Source: Rhodoferax_B ferrireducens_A (GTDB lineage Bacteria; Pseudomonadota; Gammaproteobacteria; Burkholderiales; Burkholderiaceae_C). Taken from it: DNA of 64,000 nucleotides. The stretch is taken from assembly GCF_031458075.1 (NCBI RefSeq), contig NZ_JAVDXT010000003.1, forward strand, positions 1 through 64,000, given 5' to 3'. Shown one piece after another: positions 19,801-27,602 of this stretch (the stretch's first letter is position 1; every line of letters begins with the position of its first letter). Position numbers and translations under genes: made by a program. Under the pieces are notes generated by a model. That model was not told the origin of the DNA, did not search any database, and worked only from the letters and a program-made list of their open reading frames with translations.

Positions 19801-22800
19801 GCAAATCCTCTCCGGTAGCAGCCTCAGCATCAACGCCAGCCAGGCTCTGCTCAACGACAACAGCAAGATCATCGCCGGCGGCGCACTCAACATCACCGGC
19901 GTGGCCGTGGACAACCACGCCACCCAAGTCACCACCACGAATACCCGCAATGGGGCAACCCACAACTGGGGAGTCACCGGCCAGGACTGCGACATCTTCG
20001 GTTGCTCTGATGAGTACGGCTGGATCAATGCCGGCTATACGCAAAACACCGCCAGCACCCTGACCCTAGGCACCGGCATCACCCAGTACAACACCGCCAG
20101 CGGCTCCACTGCCACGGTGGGCAGCCGCAGCCAGGCCGCCACCACGCAAGCCGCCCAGGGCACAGGTACCCTGCAAGTCCAGCTCGCCTCGCTGTCCAAC
20201 ACCGCCATCGGCACCCAGCTCAGCACCCTGGCCCTGGCCACGGGCAATACGGCAGACACGGTGATAGACAACACCGGCGTCATTGCCCTGCAGCGGCCCA
20301 CCCTGAGCACAGTCGCCACCCCGGCCAGCCCCAGCACCCCGTCCCCCAGCCTCCCGCGCCTCATCCAGGTCACCACCGGCACAGGCGCCACAGTCCACAG
20401 CGTGCGCCCCAGCAGCACCCTGCCCACAGCCAGCCTGTTCCGCACCACACCAGGCGTCACCGCCCATTACTTGGTGGAAACCGACCCCGCCTTCACCCAA
20501 TACCGCACCTGGCTGAGCTCGGACGCCCTGCTCACCGCCCTCAGCTACGACCCGGCGACGGTGCAAAAGCGCCTCGGCGACGGCTTCTATGAGCAGCAGC
20601 TGATCCGCGAACAGGTGGCCGAGCTCACAGGCCACCGCTTCCTGTCCAACTACAGCAGCGACGAGCAGCAATACCAAGCCCTGATTGCCTCCGGCGCCAC
20701 CTACGCCAAGGCCTGGAACCTGGTGCCCGGTATTGCCCTGTCGGCCGCGCAAATGGCCCAGCTGACCACCGACATGGTCTGGCTGGTGGAGCAGAGCGTC
20801 ACCCTGGCCGATGGCTCAACCCAGAAGGTGCTGGTGCCCCAGCTATATGCCGTGGTGCGCGATGGCGACTTGGGCAACACCGGGGCGCTGCTCTCGGGTG
20901 GCTCGGTCAACATCAACCTGACCGGGAACTTGACGAACACCGGCACCATCGCCGGCCGCAGCGTGGTCAGCGTGGCCGCCGACAACATCCACAACCTGGG
21001 CGGGCGCATTGCGGGCACAGATGTGGCCGTGCAGGCCGCCACCAACCTGAACAACATCGGCGGTCAGATCAGCGCCAACAACAGCCTGCTGGCCACGGCC
21101 GGGCGGGATATCAACCTCACGACCACCACACAGTCCACCCAGACGGCCACCAGCAGCTATACGGGTGTGGACCGGGTTGCGGGCCTGTATGTGACCGGGG
21201 CCAACGGAACCTTGGTTGCCGCCGCCGGGCGCGACATGAACCTGCTGGGTGCGGCCATCGGCTCTGCCGGCACCGTTACTTTGCAGGCTGGCAACAACCT
21301 GAACCTGCTAGCTGTGACCCAGGCCGAGAGCGTCAACACCGCCCGCGATGCCAACAACTACACCCGCTTCAGCCAAAGCCAGAGCGTGGGTACCACGGTG
21401 CAGGCCAGCAGTGCCGTGACGCTGAGTGCCGGCCAAGACCTGACTGCCGTGGCCGCCACCCTCAACAGCACCACCGGCGCCACCACCCTGGCCGCGGGCA
21501 ACAACGTCAACATCCTGGCAGGCCGCAGCACTACCAGCCTGACCACCGCCAGCTTTGCAGAGGGCTCCGGTGCCTTCAGTTCAGGCAGCACCCGCATGCA
21601 AGACAGCGGCAGCGCCAATAACGCCCTGGGCAGCAGCGTGGGTGGCAGCACCGTCACCGTGGTGGCGGGCAAAGACATCACGGTGTCGGGCTCCAACGTA
21701 GTCAGCGATACCGGCACCACCCTGGTGGCGCAAAACAACATCAGCATTGCTTCGGACAAGAACACCAGCACCAGCACCAGCTTCTTCGAGACCAAGCGCA
21801 GCGGCTTCTCGCTGGACGGGGGTATCAACTACGGCAACAAGCAGCAAAGCACCGACAGCCGGGGCAATGGCGATACGGCAGCGGGCAGCACAGTAGCCTC
21901 CTTGACCGGCGATGTGACGATGGTGGCCGGCACGCAATACAGCCAGGTGGGCAGTGCCGTGCAAACACCGGCAGGCAACATCGCCATCCAGGCCCAGGAT
22001 GTAGCCATCACCGAGGCCCGCGAGAGCAGCGCCAGCAGCACAGTGACCAAGCAGAGCAGCAGTGGCTTCACGCTGGCCGTCACCTCCCCGCTGATCAGCG
22101 CCATGCAGAGCATGGAGCAAATGGCCGATGCGGGCAGCCAGACCAGCGACAAGCGGATGAAAGCCCTGGCTGCCGTCAACGTGGGCCTGACCGGCTACAA
22201 CGCCGTGCAAAGCGTGGCCCAGAGTGGCGGCACGCCGGGGGTCAATGTGACCCTGAGCTACGGCAAGAGCAGCAGTACCAGCACCACCACCAACCAGAGC
22301 AATACGGCGGCGGGCTCTTCTGTTGCCGCCGGCGGCAACGTGAGCATCGTGGCCACCGGCGGCGGCCTATCCACAGGCACCGGAGAAACCCCCTTGCAGG
22401 GCAACATCCTGGTCCAGGGCAGCACCATCAGCGCGGGTGACACCACGACGCTCAAAGCCGACAACGACATCCTGCTGCAAGCCGCCCAGAGCACCAGCAG
22501 CGAGCACAGCACCAGCAAGAGCAGTAGCGCCAGCGTGGGCGTGAGCTTCGGCACCGGCGGCTTCAACGTGACGGCCAGCGCCAGCAAGAGCAAGGGCCAG
22601 GGGGATGGTGCCGATCTGCTCTACACCAACACCGCCGTCAGCGGCGGCAAAGCCGTCAACCTGCAAAGCGGGCGCGACACCCTGCTGGCCGGCGCCACCA
22701 TCGCCGCCAACGCCATACGCGCCCAGGTGGGCCGTGATCTGACCATCCAGAGCCTGCAGGACCAGAGCAGCTACCACAGCAGCAGCTCCAGCGTGGGCGG

Positions 22801-24790
22801 CAGCGTGACCATCGGCACGGCCATGAGTGCCAGCGCCAGCATGTCCAAGACCAAGGTAGACAGCGACTTCCTCAGCGTGGGCACGCAAAGCGGGATCAGG
22901 GCCGGCGATGGCGGCTTCCAGGTGGATGTGCAGGGAGACACCACGCTGACCGGCGGCGCCATCAGCAGCACCCAGGCGGCGGTGGATGCGGGGGTGAACA
23001 GCTTCGCTACCGGTGGCGCACTGACGCTGACCGACATCCAGAACCAGGCAAGCTACAGCGCCCAAAGTGTCAGCGTGAGCGTGGGCAGCAGTGGGGCCAG
23101 TGGTGGCTTCGGCAACGCCAGTGACAGCGCCAGCAGCACGACCGAGGCCGGTATCTCGGGTGTTGCGGGTAACACCGCGGCGCGTACCGGTGACAAGGAA
23201 ACCGGTATCCAGTCCATCTTCGACAAGGACAAGGTGACGGCCGATGTACAGGCACAGGTGCAGATCACCCAGACCTTCAGCCAGCAGGCGCCGCTGGCGG
23301 TGGCCAACTATGCGGCCAGCCAGATGCAGCCGATTACCGATGCCGACAAATACCTCGGCCTGAAGGAAAAGCAAGCCCTCGCCCCGGACAGCTTGACGGC
23401 ACAACAGCAAGAACAGCTCAAGCAGATGGAAGCCAACGGCTATACCGTGGACAAGGCCACGGCCGATCTGAACAACCCGCAGTATCAAGCCAACTACGAC
23501 ACCTGGAAGGAAGGCGGCACGGGGCGGGTGATTGCGCACACGGTGATGGGGGCGCTGGGTGGTGGGGTCAGTGGTGCGCTGGGCGCCGCCGCCGTGGCCA
23601 GCGCGGCGCCGACCTTGAACGAGCTGCAAACCAGTCTGCAGACCGGTCTGGTCAGCGCGGGGCTGCCGCCCAGCGTGGCCCAGGGTTTGGCGACTGTGGC
23701 GATGCAGGGGGTGGCGCTTGGCGTGGGTGCGGTAGCGAGCGGGGGCAGCGTGACGGGGGCGACGACTGCGCTGGGGGTAGATGCGAATAATCGGCAGTTG
23801 CATCCAGAAGAGAAAAACCGGATCAAACAACTCGCCAAAGGCGATGCGGAGAAAGAAGCTCGTTTGACCGAAGCCGCGTGTGCCCTGGTGCATTGCGCAG
23901 ACGGGGTGCCGACGGATGATCCAAATTACGCATATCTCAAGGGCTTACAAGATGCGGGCGCTAACTTAACGGCAGAGAAATCGCTGCTGTCGCAGCAACA
24001 AGGACAGCAAGGCCGGATTTACGGGCAACTCTTTCAGTACACCGGGGTAGACCAGTACATCATTGATCCGGCTACGCAAAACAAGCTGGGCACCCGCGCT
24101 GGCGGCGTACTGCAAGCTGTAGGCGGCGCGGCGTTGATTGCCAGCGGCACTGGCGAATGCGCTACCGGCGTTGCCTGCGTACTGGGCGCCGCCAGCATGG
24201 TGGTGGGAGCGGATAATTTGAAGGCCGGAGCTACTACGGCGGCAACGGGCAACGCGACAATCACCGCTGGGGAGCAGGTGCTGCAGAGTCTGGGTCTGAG
24301 CCCACAAGCGGCAGCGGTGACGTATGCACTGGTGGGATTGAGTCCAGCGGCTGTGGAAGCAGTATTAGCGAACAAAGTCGGAACAGTAGCTGAGACAACT
24401 GTTGTAGCTAGGCCAACTCCGAAACAATCCGAGATAGACGTGGGAGCCGATTTACCAATTGGAGCGCGAGCTCAAATAAGTTACAAAAACGGTCGAGAAG
24501 TAAATTACGGCACGGCCGGCAGTGTGAGACCTGACTGGTGTATTGGTACGGTTTGTAGCGTTGAGGTAAAAAATTACAACATCAACACGAACTCTAGTGG
24601 ATTGGTTAGCAATGTAGCTGAGCAATCTGTACAGCGTGCTCAAAATCTTCCACAAGGGATGACACAGACTGTGGTGATTGATGTTCGTGGTCAAACGGTT
24701 ACAGCACAACAAGAGTTGACAATTCGTCAAGCTATTGTTCAAAAATCAAATGGCGCAATAAGTCCAAGCGACATTACATTTAAGAGATAA
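13820..24790 (+). CDS. cdiA: Giant two-partner-secretion exoprotein / contact-dependent inhibition toxin CdiA (filamentous hemagglutinin family)
   Basis: 3,656 residues. An extended signal peptide (ESPR; starts MNQQLYRIVFNQARG) runs to about residue 71 (AVQAQ). The TPS/hemagglutination domain follows (NPAGIQVDGAGFINTSRA), then a long FHA-1 region of Asn/Gly/Ser/Thr-rich beta-helix repeats to about 1790. A non-repetitive Tyr- and Cys-containing segment (about 1790-2000) sits where receptor-binding domains occur in CdiA. FHA-2 repeats run from about 2350 to 3110. The pre-toxin domain (3123-3329) ends at NNRQLHP. The final 320 residues are the effector: a hydrophobic entry-like part and a C-terminal nuclease-like domain with SVEVKNYNI (E-x-K) after RPDW. 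TpsB threads it to the cell surface, where the C-terminus is delivered into neighbours. Base composition drops in GC from about 24380. Confidence 0.92.
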   Translation: MNQQLYRIVFNQARGCLMAVAETATAQGKSGERRSAGAGRNGIALPGLQTLTLALASVLLLASIVPAVQAQIVADHSAPTNQRPTILTTGNNIPLVNIQTPSAAGVSRNTYSQFDVTAAGAVLNNSRTNVQTQIGGWVQANPWLATGGARVILNEVNSANPSQLRGAIEVAGQRAEVVIANPAGIQVDGAGFINTSRATLTTGTPIMNNGNLDGYRVQTGTIRITGAGLDASSTDSTAILARAVEVNAGIWANQLTVTTGANDISADAATTTAVAGTGTTPNFALDVAAIGGMYAGKITLVGTEAGLGVRNAGVIQANAGNLTLNADGWLSNTGSLLANQNLTAQTSGAVTNSGTVYASGSTGLAAGGNIGNTGLIAALGDTSVTSSGAITSASGGVLAAGLAADNTVGSSGKLAITSTGNTTLAGQSVAGADVHITASSINVAGGQLSGQNLSLTANTGDVTATGATLVASQTLAARTTQTLRTDGAVLSADQLNLAAHDLSNVGGRLLQTGTDDLALSLAGNLDNTGGTIATNGNLALAAATLDNTRGSITSDQSANLSATTRLDNTDGTMAAGQHLGLSGGNLVNTRGTVQATQGNATLVATDFSNSAGSVVAGGNLQTQVATLSNSGSLYAGGSQTLAASGAVTNSGVIAALGETTLTAQSLSSTATSLLAAGLKSDGSLASTGNLNATTSQGLAAYGQNIAAGSASLRGTTLDLAGSQTSATSLALSATAGTLNATGAKLLAAQTLGASSTQTLVTNGATVSAQQIQLGAQALSNVGGNIVQTGSGDFHLNLAGSFNNSGGVLQTAGRATIAAQSLDNANGSISGTDVSIITAGVLHNTGTGLIAATQDLTLATTGAGANLVNQGNLQAGRHLGATSSAGLANTGTIYAGGNTSLTAAGALSNSSVIAAQGNTSVAAASLASTSTSLLAAGLKADGTLGSSGDLAVTTTDTLAAQGQNVAGGNAVLNGASVDLSGSSLTSAANLSLTASSGSVSTASATVTTAGTLAISASAHDSQTLNNTLGTLSAGQLSLQVANLNNTQGYIYQTGSGNTTLALAPSTGVLNNTHGTIAVNSQNLSLSAATLTNTQGSIAHAGTGMLAIAATSFNGQYGQTSSNGALNLTAGNIQHGHASMLAQQITLNAASLDNRAGQIIQLGNGNTSLSTTGAIDNSSAGLIASNGNTTLQAHSLNNQGGTVQAASTANLAISTTAGLDNSTQGFIGAGGNLALSTATLNNALGQITAGGTWTATASGAVTNTSGLLAAMGDLTLNASSLDNSVGTIASVANNLAITTTGGTVNNGGSIQAALDVTLNNAGLSNAGAGSRITGRNLSINTHAQSLNNALGTLAATNNLTVQSGTLNNSTGLIQTTGSTGTLSINTQGQTLTNTSAASYVTGAGGISAQGAMALATGALNNTAGYIGAGSAMTASTGQVNNTGGGQIVGQSGVSFTSTGFDNRSGQVQALGNVSINAGSGSINNTGSLLRSAGTLTLAANTVTNSNTQGSNQGIEGYNVAITASTIANDTGAIRADNNATLTSSGSINNSQGLVSAGNTLTVQDLGGTKTLAVTNTGGRQIAMQALSLNAASLTGNGKMLSQGNLSIALTSDYNNTDEVTANGNASISTTGNITNSGTLQAGNTLSLNASNIDNTATGKISATTTQVTASNTLTNRGLIDGTNTQINAGTLNNIGIDGRIYGDQLSIRAGTVNNLAENGAAGTIAARSRLDIGATTVNNSNGAQIFSLGDIAIGGGLDANRFATGAASTINNSAATIQALGTLQINTAVLNNLNVGFDYRLVTGATSASQTDYITTDGTVYTAADFAWVSRGLAYEPNSRICEGGLVNCRTVVSANGGELTTSPYANPLYEAFYSGPDAYVAAHTVTTRVGHDQTTTVIPAAYAYDETSSIWATFGVAAPTTGVPVYPDNGDCDNCLAVSAEQIAAYEAAGQPWKDLQAKIDAFRAVAKTYILSFKTYRDYTETSQSAEVTAGTAGQILSGSSLSINASQALLNDNSKIIAGGALNITGVAVDNHATQVTTTNTRNGATHNWGVTGQDCDIFGCSDEYGWINAGYTQNTASTLTLGTGITQYNTASGSTATVGSRSQAATTQAAQGTGTLQVQLASLSNTAIGTQLSTLALATGNTADTVIDNTGVIALQRPTLSTVATPASPSTPSPSLPRLIQVTTGTGATVHSVRPSSTLPTASLFRTTPGVTAHYLVETDPAFTQYRTWLSSDALLTALSYDPATVQKRLGDGFYEQQLIREQVAELTGHRFLSNYSSDEQQYQALIASGATYAKAWNLVPGIALSAAQMAQLTTDMVWLVEQSVTLADGSTQKVLVPQLYAVVRDGDLGNTGALLSGGSVNINLTGNLTNTGTIAGRSVVSVAADNIHNLGGRIAGTDVAVQAATNLNNIGGQISANNSLLATAGRDINLTTTTQSTQTATSSYTGVDRVAGLYVTGANGTLVAAAGRDMNLLGAAIGSAGTVTLQAGNNLNLLAVTQAESVNTARDANNYTRFSQSQSVGTTVQASSAVTLSAGQDLTAVAATLNSTTGATTLAAGNNVNILAGRSTTSLTTASFAEGSGAFSSGSTRMQDSGSANNALGSSVGGSTVTVVAGKDITVSGSNVVSDTGTTLVAQNNISIASDKNTSTSTSFFETKRSGFSLDGGINYGNKQQSTDSRGNGDTAAGSTVASLTGDVTMVAGTQYSQVGSAVQTPAGNIAIQAQDVAITEARESSASSTVTKQSSSGFTLAVTSPLISAMQSMEQMADAGSQTSDKRMKALAAVNVGLTGYNAVQSVAQSGGTPGVNVTLSYGKSSSTSTTTNQSNTAAGSSVAAGGNVSIVATGGGLSTGTGETPLQGNILVQGSTISAGDTTTLKADNDILLQAAQSTSSEHSTSKSSSASVGVSFGTGGFNVTASASKSKGQGDGADLLYTNTAVSGGKAVNLQSGRDTLLAGATIAANAIRAQVGRDLTIQSLQDQSSYHSSSSSVGGSVTIGTAMSASASMSKTKVDSDFLSVGTQSGIRAGDGGFQVDVQGDTTLTGGAISSTQAAVDAGVNSFATGGALTLTDIQNQASYSAQSVSVSVGSSGASGGFGNASDSASSTTEAGISGVAGNTAARTGDKETGIQSIFDKDKVTADVQAQVQITQTFSQQAPLAVANYAASQMQPITDADKYLGLKEKQALAPDSLTAQQQEQLKQMEANGYTVDKATADLNNPQYQANYDTWKEGGTGRVIAHTVMGALGGGVSGALGAAAVASAAPTLNELQTSLQTGLVSAGLPPSVAQGLATVAMQGVALGVGAVASGGSVTGATTALGVDANNRQLHPEEKNRIKQLAKGDAEKEARLTEAACALVHCADGVPTDDPNYAYLKGLQDAGANLTAEKSLLSQQQGQQGRIYGQLFQYTGVDQYIIDPATQNKLGTRAGGVLQAVGGAALIASGTGECATGVACVLGAASMVVGADNLKAGATTAATGNATITAGEQVLQSLGLSPQAAAVTYALVGLSPAAVEAVLANKVGTVAETTVVARPTPKQSEIDVGADLPIGARAQISYKNGREVNYGTAGSVRPDWCIGTVCSVEVKNYNINTNSSGLVSNVAEQSVQRAQNLPQGMTQTVVIDVRGQTVTAQQELTIRQAIVQKSNGAISPSDITFKR
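23189..23805 (+). repeat. Pre-toxin direct repeat, copy A (inside cdiA)
   Basis: 617 bp, alignable without gaps to 25601-26217 (constant offset of 2412 bases) with about 22 mismatches by eye. Encodes the pre-toxin region up to NNRQLHP, where the two toxins diverge. Mismatches cluster at the two ends; most of the middle is identical. Confidence 0.95.
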
Positions 24791-24795
24791 ACATC

Positions 24796-25314
24796 ATGAA
24801 AGTTATAGGAATTACCGGTGGTGGCGCCCTCTTTGAAGTTGGCCCCGTCACAGATGTACAGTTATTTTTTGACTACCTCAATAAATATGTGGCCCGGCAG
24901 AGTCCTGATAAAAATTGGAGCTACCTAACAGATAGGCTATATCGACGTTATCTCAAGCTCGAAGAACTGGACTTGGCTTCTGCACTAATGAATCAAGTAA
25001 AAATAGCGTTTTCAACCATTTCCAGTACGACTATAAATTGGCCAGAAGGAATAATGGAAAATGATCAAACAAGGCTTGATCCAAGAAAATCCACGTTGAC
25101 CGATGTATTTGAAAAATACTTTGAAAGTTTCGCGCACTGCGTTGAGTCGGCAAAAATTAATTATGAAGGATTCAAGACGTACCCAGGGTATAAATACGAA
25201 GCTGTACGATTCGTTATAGCAGATCAGCCATGGTTCATGATTGAGAAGAAACGACCGCTTGAAGAATATGATGCTCTTGACGGTTCGCCGTTTTGGATGG
25301 AATCAGTGGCTTAG
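24796..25314 (+). CDS. cdiI: Putative CDI immunity protein for the CdiA C-terminal toxin
   Basis: 172 residues, starting MKVIGITGGGALFEVG, 5 bases after the cdiA stop. No signal peptide or membrane span, as expected for a cytosolic antitoxin binding the toxin domain. The pattern of its N-terminal two thirds (beta start, then LTDRLYRRYLKLEELDLASA) recalls Imm70-type immunity proteins, but this is a memory-based resemblance, not an alignment. Position immediately after the toxin end and strongly lower GC than the flanks support the immunity role and horizontal exchange together with the toxin. Confidence 0.72.
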   Translation: MKVIGITGGGALFEVGPVTDVQLFFDYLNKYVARQSPDKNWSYLTDRLYRRYLKLEELDLASALMNQVKIAFSTISSTTINWPEGIMENDQTRLDPRKSTLTDVFEKYFESFAHCVESAKINYEGFKTYPGYKYEAVRFVIADQPWFMIEKKRPLEEYDALDGSPFWMESVA

Positions 25315-25410
25315 GTAGCGCGATTCCGCAAATGGGCCTGTGGTGTCGCAAAAAATCGATTTCAGCAACCTGTGCATTCATACATTCTGTAGCTTGCGAC
25401 ATATGCGGTG

Positions 25411-25478
25411 AGTCCGCAACTTGCAAGTTTCACGAGATTTGCGTCTTCTCCCTCCCCTCACCGGGCAAGTCCGCAACT
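25411..25478 (+). repeat. Short direct repeat pair in the gap between the two toxin-immunity modules
   Basis: AGTCCGCAACT occurs at 25411-25421 and again at 25468-25478. The surrounding gap 25315-25561 contains no gene I can recognise and may be a scar of module insertion. Confidence 0.5.
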
Positions 25479-25561
25479 CTTTTCAATGCCGCCCTGCTTG
25501 CTTTTTATGCAAATCCCCGCATCCAGGCGTGTCACCTCCCGTCCTGTGCGGACAGTGACTT

Positions 25562-27592
25562 TTGCCCGGTGATTGCACTGTCTCGTTGCGTGCCGCTAAC
25601 GGTGACAAAGAAACCGGCATCCAAACGATTTTTGACAAGGACAAGGTGACGGCCGATGTGCAGGCACAGGTGCAGATCACCCAGACCTTCAGCCAGCAGG
25701 CGCCGCTGGCGGTGGCCAACTATGCGGCCAGCCAGATGCAGCCGATTACCGATGCCGACAAATACCTCGGCCTGAAGGAAAAGCAAGCCCTCGCCCCGGA
25801 CAGCTTGACGGCACAGCAGCAAGAACAGCTCAAGCAGATGGAAGCCAACGGCTATACCGTGGACAAAGCCACGGCCGATCTGAACAACCCGCAGTATCAA
25901 GCCAACTACGACACCTGGAAGGAAGGCGGCACGGGGCGGGTGATTGCGCACACGGTGATGGGGGCGCTGGGTGGTGGGGTCAGTGGTGCGCTGGGCGCCG
26001 CCGCCGTGGCCAGCGCGGCGCCGACATTGAACGAGCTGCAAACCAGTCTGCAGACCGGTCTGGTCAGCGCTGGCCTGCCGGCCAGCGTGGCCCAGGGGTT
26101 GGCGACTGTGGCGATGCAGGGGGTGGCGCTTGGCGTGGGTGCGGTAGCCAGTGGCGGCAGCGTGACGGGTGCGACGACTGCACTGGGGGTGGATGCGAAT
26201 AACCGGCAGTTGCATCCGGTGGAAACCAAACTCATCAAGGACAACGCCAAGCGGTTTGCCCAGACGGTCTATGGCACGAGTAACCCGACAGCCGCTCAGG
26301 TTGAGGCGGCCACCGCCATGCTGGCCAATACAGCGCAAAACCAGCTGGACAACAACATGGACGGGAACGTGCCGTATTTCAAAGCGGCAAATGACTTTCT
26401 GCAGACGCTCAAGGTTGAGTACATGCAACAGAACGGCACACTGACCCTGGCGGGCACCGAAGGCCAGCAACAACTGTTCTATGCCACCGTCGAGCAGAAG
26501 AACCAGCCCCGGTTGAACCAAGGTTTGGCAGATCCCAAGATCACCAACCTGATCGTCAAGACACCGCTGGCTTCAGCAAAGACCAATAGCAGCAGCGGTC
26601 CCACGCCGAATGCCAACGGCTGTATCACAGCGGAATGCGCGGCAGGCGTATTGCCCACTGCAAACGACAACCGCACAGGTTCGCAGATCGACGCCAGCCT
26701 GGACCGCACAACGACCAATATCGCCTTGACGCCCGCCGTGCTGGCCGCAGGCGTAGCGGCGGCACCGACAACGCTGCTGGGCTCGATGGCGACGGGCGCC
26801 GCCTTGGCCGGTGGCAACAACGTTGCGGTGCAGCTCATCACCACTGGTACGGTGAATCCCACGGAAGCCGTCATAGACACCGCCGCGGGCGCCGTGCTGG
26901 GGGCCGTGGGGTATGGGGTGACTGTGGGAATCAGCAATTCTCTGAATGGGGCGGCCGTGGCGGCGGAGCAGAAGGTGATCAATGCGGCACGCATAGAAAA
27001 CAACGTCCGCGCCGATGACACCTTGCAGTACGTCAACAACACGGCCCCCATAAACGTACCGGCAGTCGTAACCCGCAGTGACAACAACTTTGCTGCTACG
27101 ACCAACGATAAAGGTGCGCTGAAAGCCTTTATCAACGAACAAGGTGATCTGGTGTCTGCTAACCCAGCAGGGACGGGGAGCATTCAAAGCCAAGTGCGGG
27201 GCGGCAACTCGCAGAATAGCTCTCTGATCTCCACTACTGATCCAACTTCAGCAGAAGCACCGAAGGTTTACGGTTCGCAGAAAATCGAAATTGATACGCG
27301 TAATCTGCAGCGTGATGTCAACTCGGGGCAGGCAGCTCAAAATATTGAAATCATCCCGCCCAGCACAGTGCAGGAGGCATTAGAAAACAGAGTAGCGGAG
27401 GCCCAACGGCGGTTTGATAACAATCCGTCAAAAAATAACAGTGATAGCCTTAAAAGAGCAAGGGACGATTTAGCAAATACCCAGCGCGACGGTGAGTGTC
27501 TGATTTCCCCTTGCATTCCTAGCACCTATATCAAGATAACGAATGGGACGACACCTACGCCGGCAGTAATAGCACCTGCCACGCAGAAATAA
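25562..27592 (+). CDS. Orphan CdiA C-terminal toxin module (truncated cdiA 3' copy)
   Basis: Open frame of 676 codons whose residues about 14-219 repeat the pre-toxin region of cdiA, after which the sequence is unrelated to the first toxin. It has no signal peptide, TPS domain or convincing start: only TTG at 25562 and no Shine-Dalgarno. It is therefore a donor cassette that becomes useful after recombination, or is weakly expressed. After NNRQLHP comes an entry-like part with a hydrophobic, Ala/Gly-rich segment (TPAVLAAGVAAAPTTLLGS). The final 150 residues have GSIQSQVRGGN, SLISTTDPTSAEAPKVYG, KIEIDTRNLQ and a Lys/Arg-rich helix. The SLISTT and IEID pattern suggests an ADP-ribosyltransferase-like fold, a tentative reading. 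The GC content falls near the end, as for the first toxin. Confidence 0.8.
   Translation: MPGDCTVSLRAANGDKETGIQTIFDKDKVTADVQAQVQITQTFSQQAPLAVANYAASQMQPITDADKYLGLKEKQALAPDSLTAQQQEQLKQMEANGYTVDKATADLNNPQYQANYDTWKEGGTGRVIAHTVMGALGGGVSGALGAAAVASAAPTLNELQTSLQTGLVSAGLPASVAQGLATVAMQGVALGVGAVASGGSVTGATTALGVDANNRQLHPVETKLIKDNAKRFAQTVYGTSNPTAAQVEAATAMLANTAQNQLDNNMDGNVPYFKAANDFLQTLKVEYMQQNGTLTLAGTEGQQQLFYATVEQKNQPRLNQGLADPKITNLIVKTPLASAKTNSSSGPTPNANGCITAECAAGVLPTANDNRTGSQIDASLDRTTTNIALTPAVLAAGVAAAPTTLLGSMATGAALAGGNNVAVQLITTGTVNPTEAVIDTAAGAVLGAVGYGVTVGISNSLNGAAVAAEQKVINAARIENNVRADDTLQYVNNTAPINVPAVVTRSDNNFAATTNDKGALKAFINEQGDLVSANPAGTGSIQSQVRGGNSQNSSLISTTDPTSAEAPKVYGSQKIEIDTRNLQRDVNSGQAAQNIEIIPPSTVQEALENRVAEAQRRFDNNPSKNNSDSLKRARDDLANTQRDGECLISPCIPSTYIKITNGTTPTPAVIAPATQK
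25601..26217 (+). repeat. Pre-toxin direct repeat, copy B (orphan module)
   Basis: Second copy of the 617-bp pre-toxin repeat; see 23189-23805. The sequence just before it (25315-25600) is not similar to the corresponding part of cdiA, so the duplication breakpoint is near 25601. Confidence 0.95.
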
Positions 27593-27602
27593 TGGAAAAA
27601 AC

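Noticed and set aside
13834..23893. Many long antisense frames within cdiA (for example on the minus strand at 16628-18868 and 22367-23893)
   Set aside because: They are by-products of high GC and of Asn/Gly/Thr repeat codons; none shows a protein family pattern or start context.
25562..25600. Proposed start of an independent toxin gene at TTG 25562
   Set aside because: No Shine-Dalgarno, no secretion signal, and the first 13 residues have no counterpart in cdiA; better explained as an orphan fragment.
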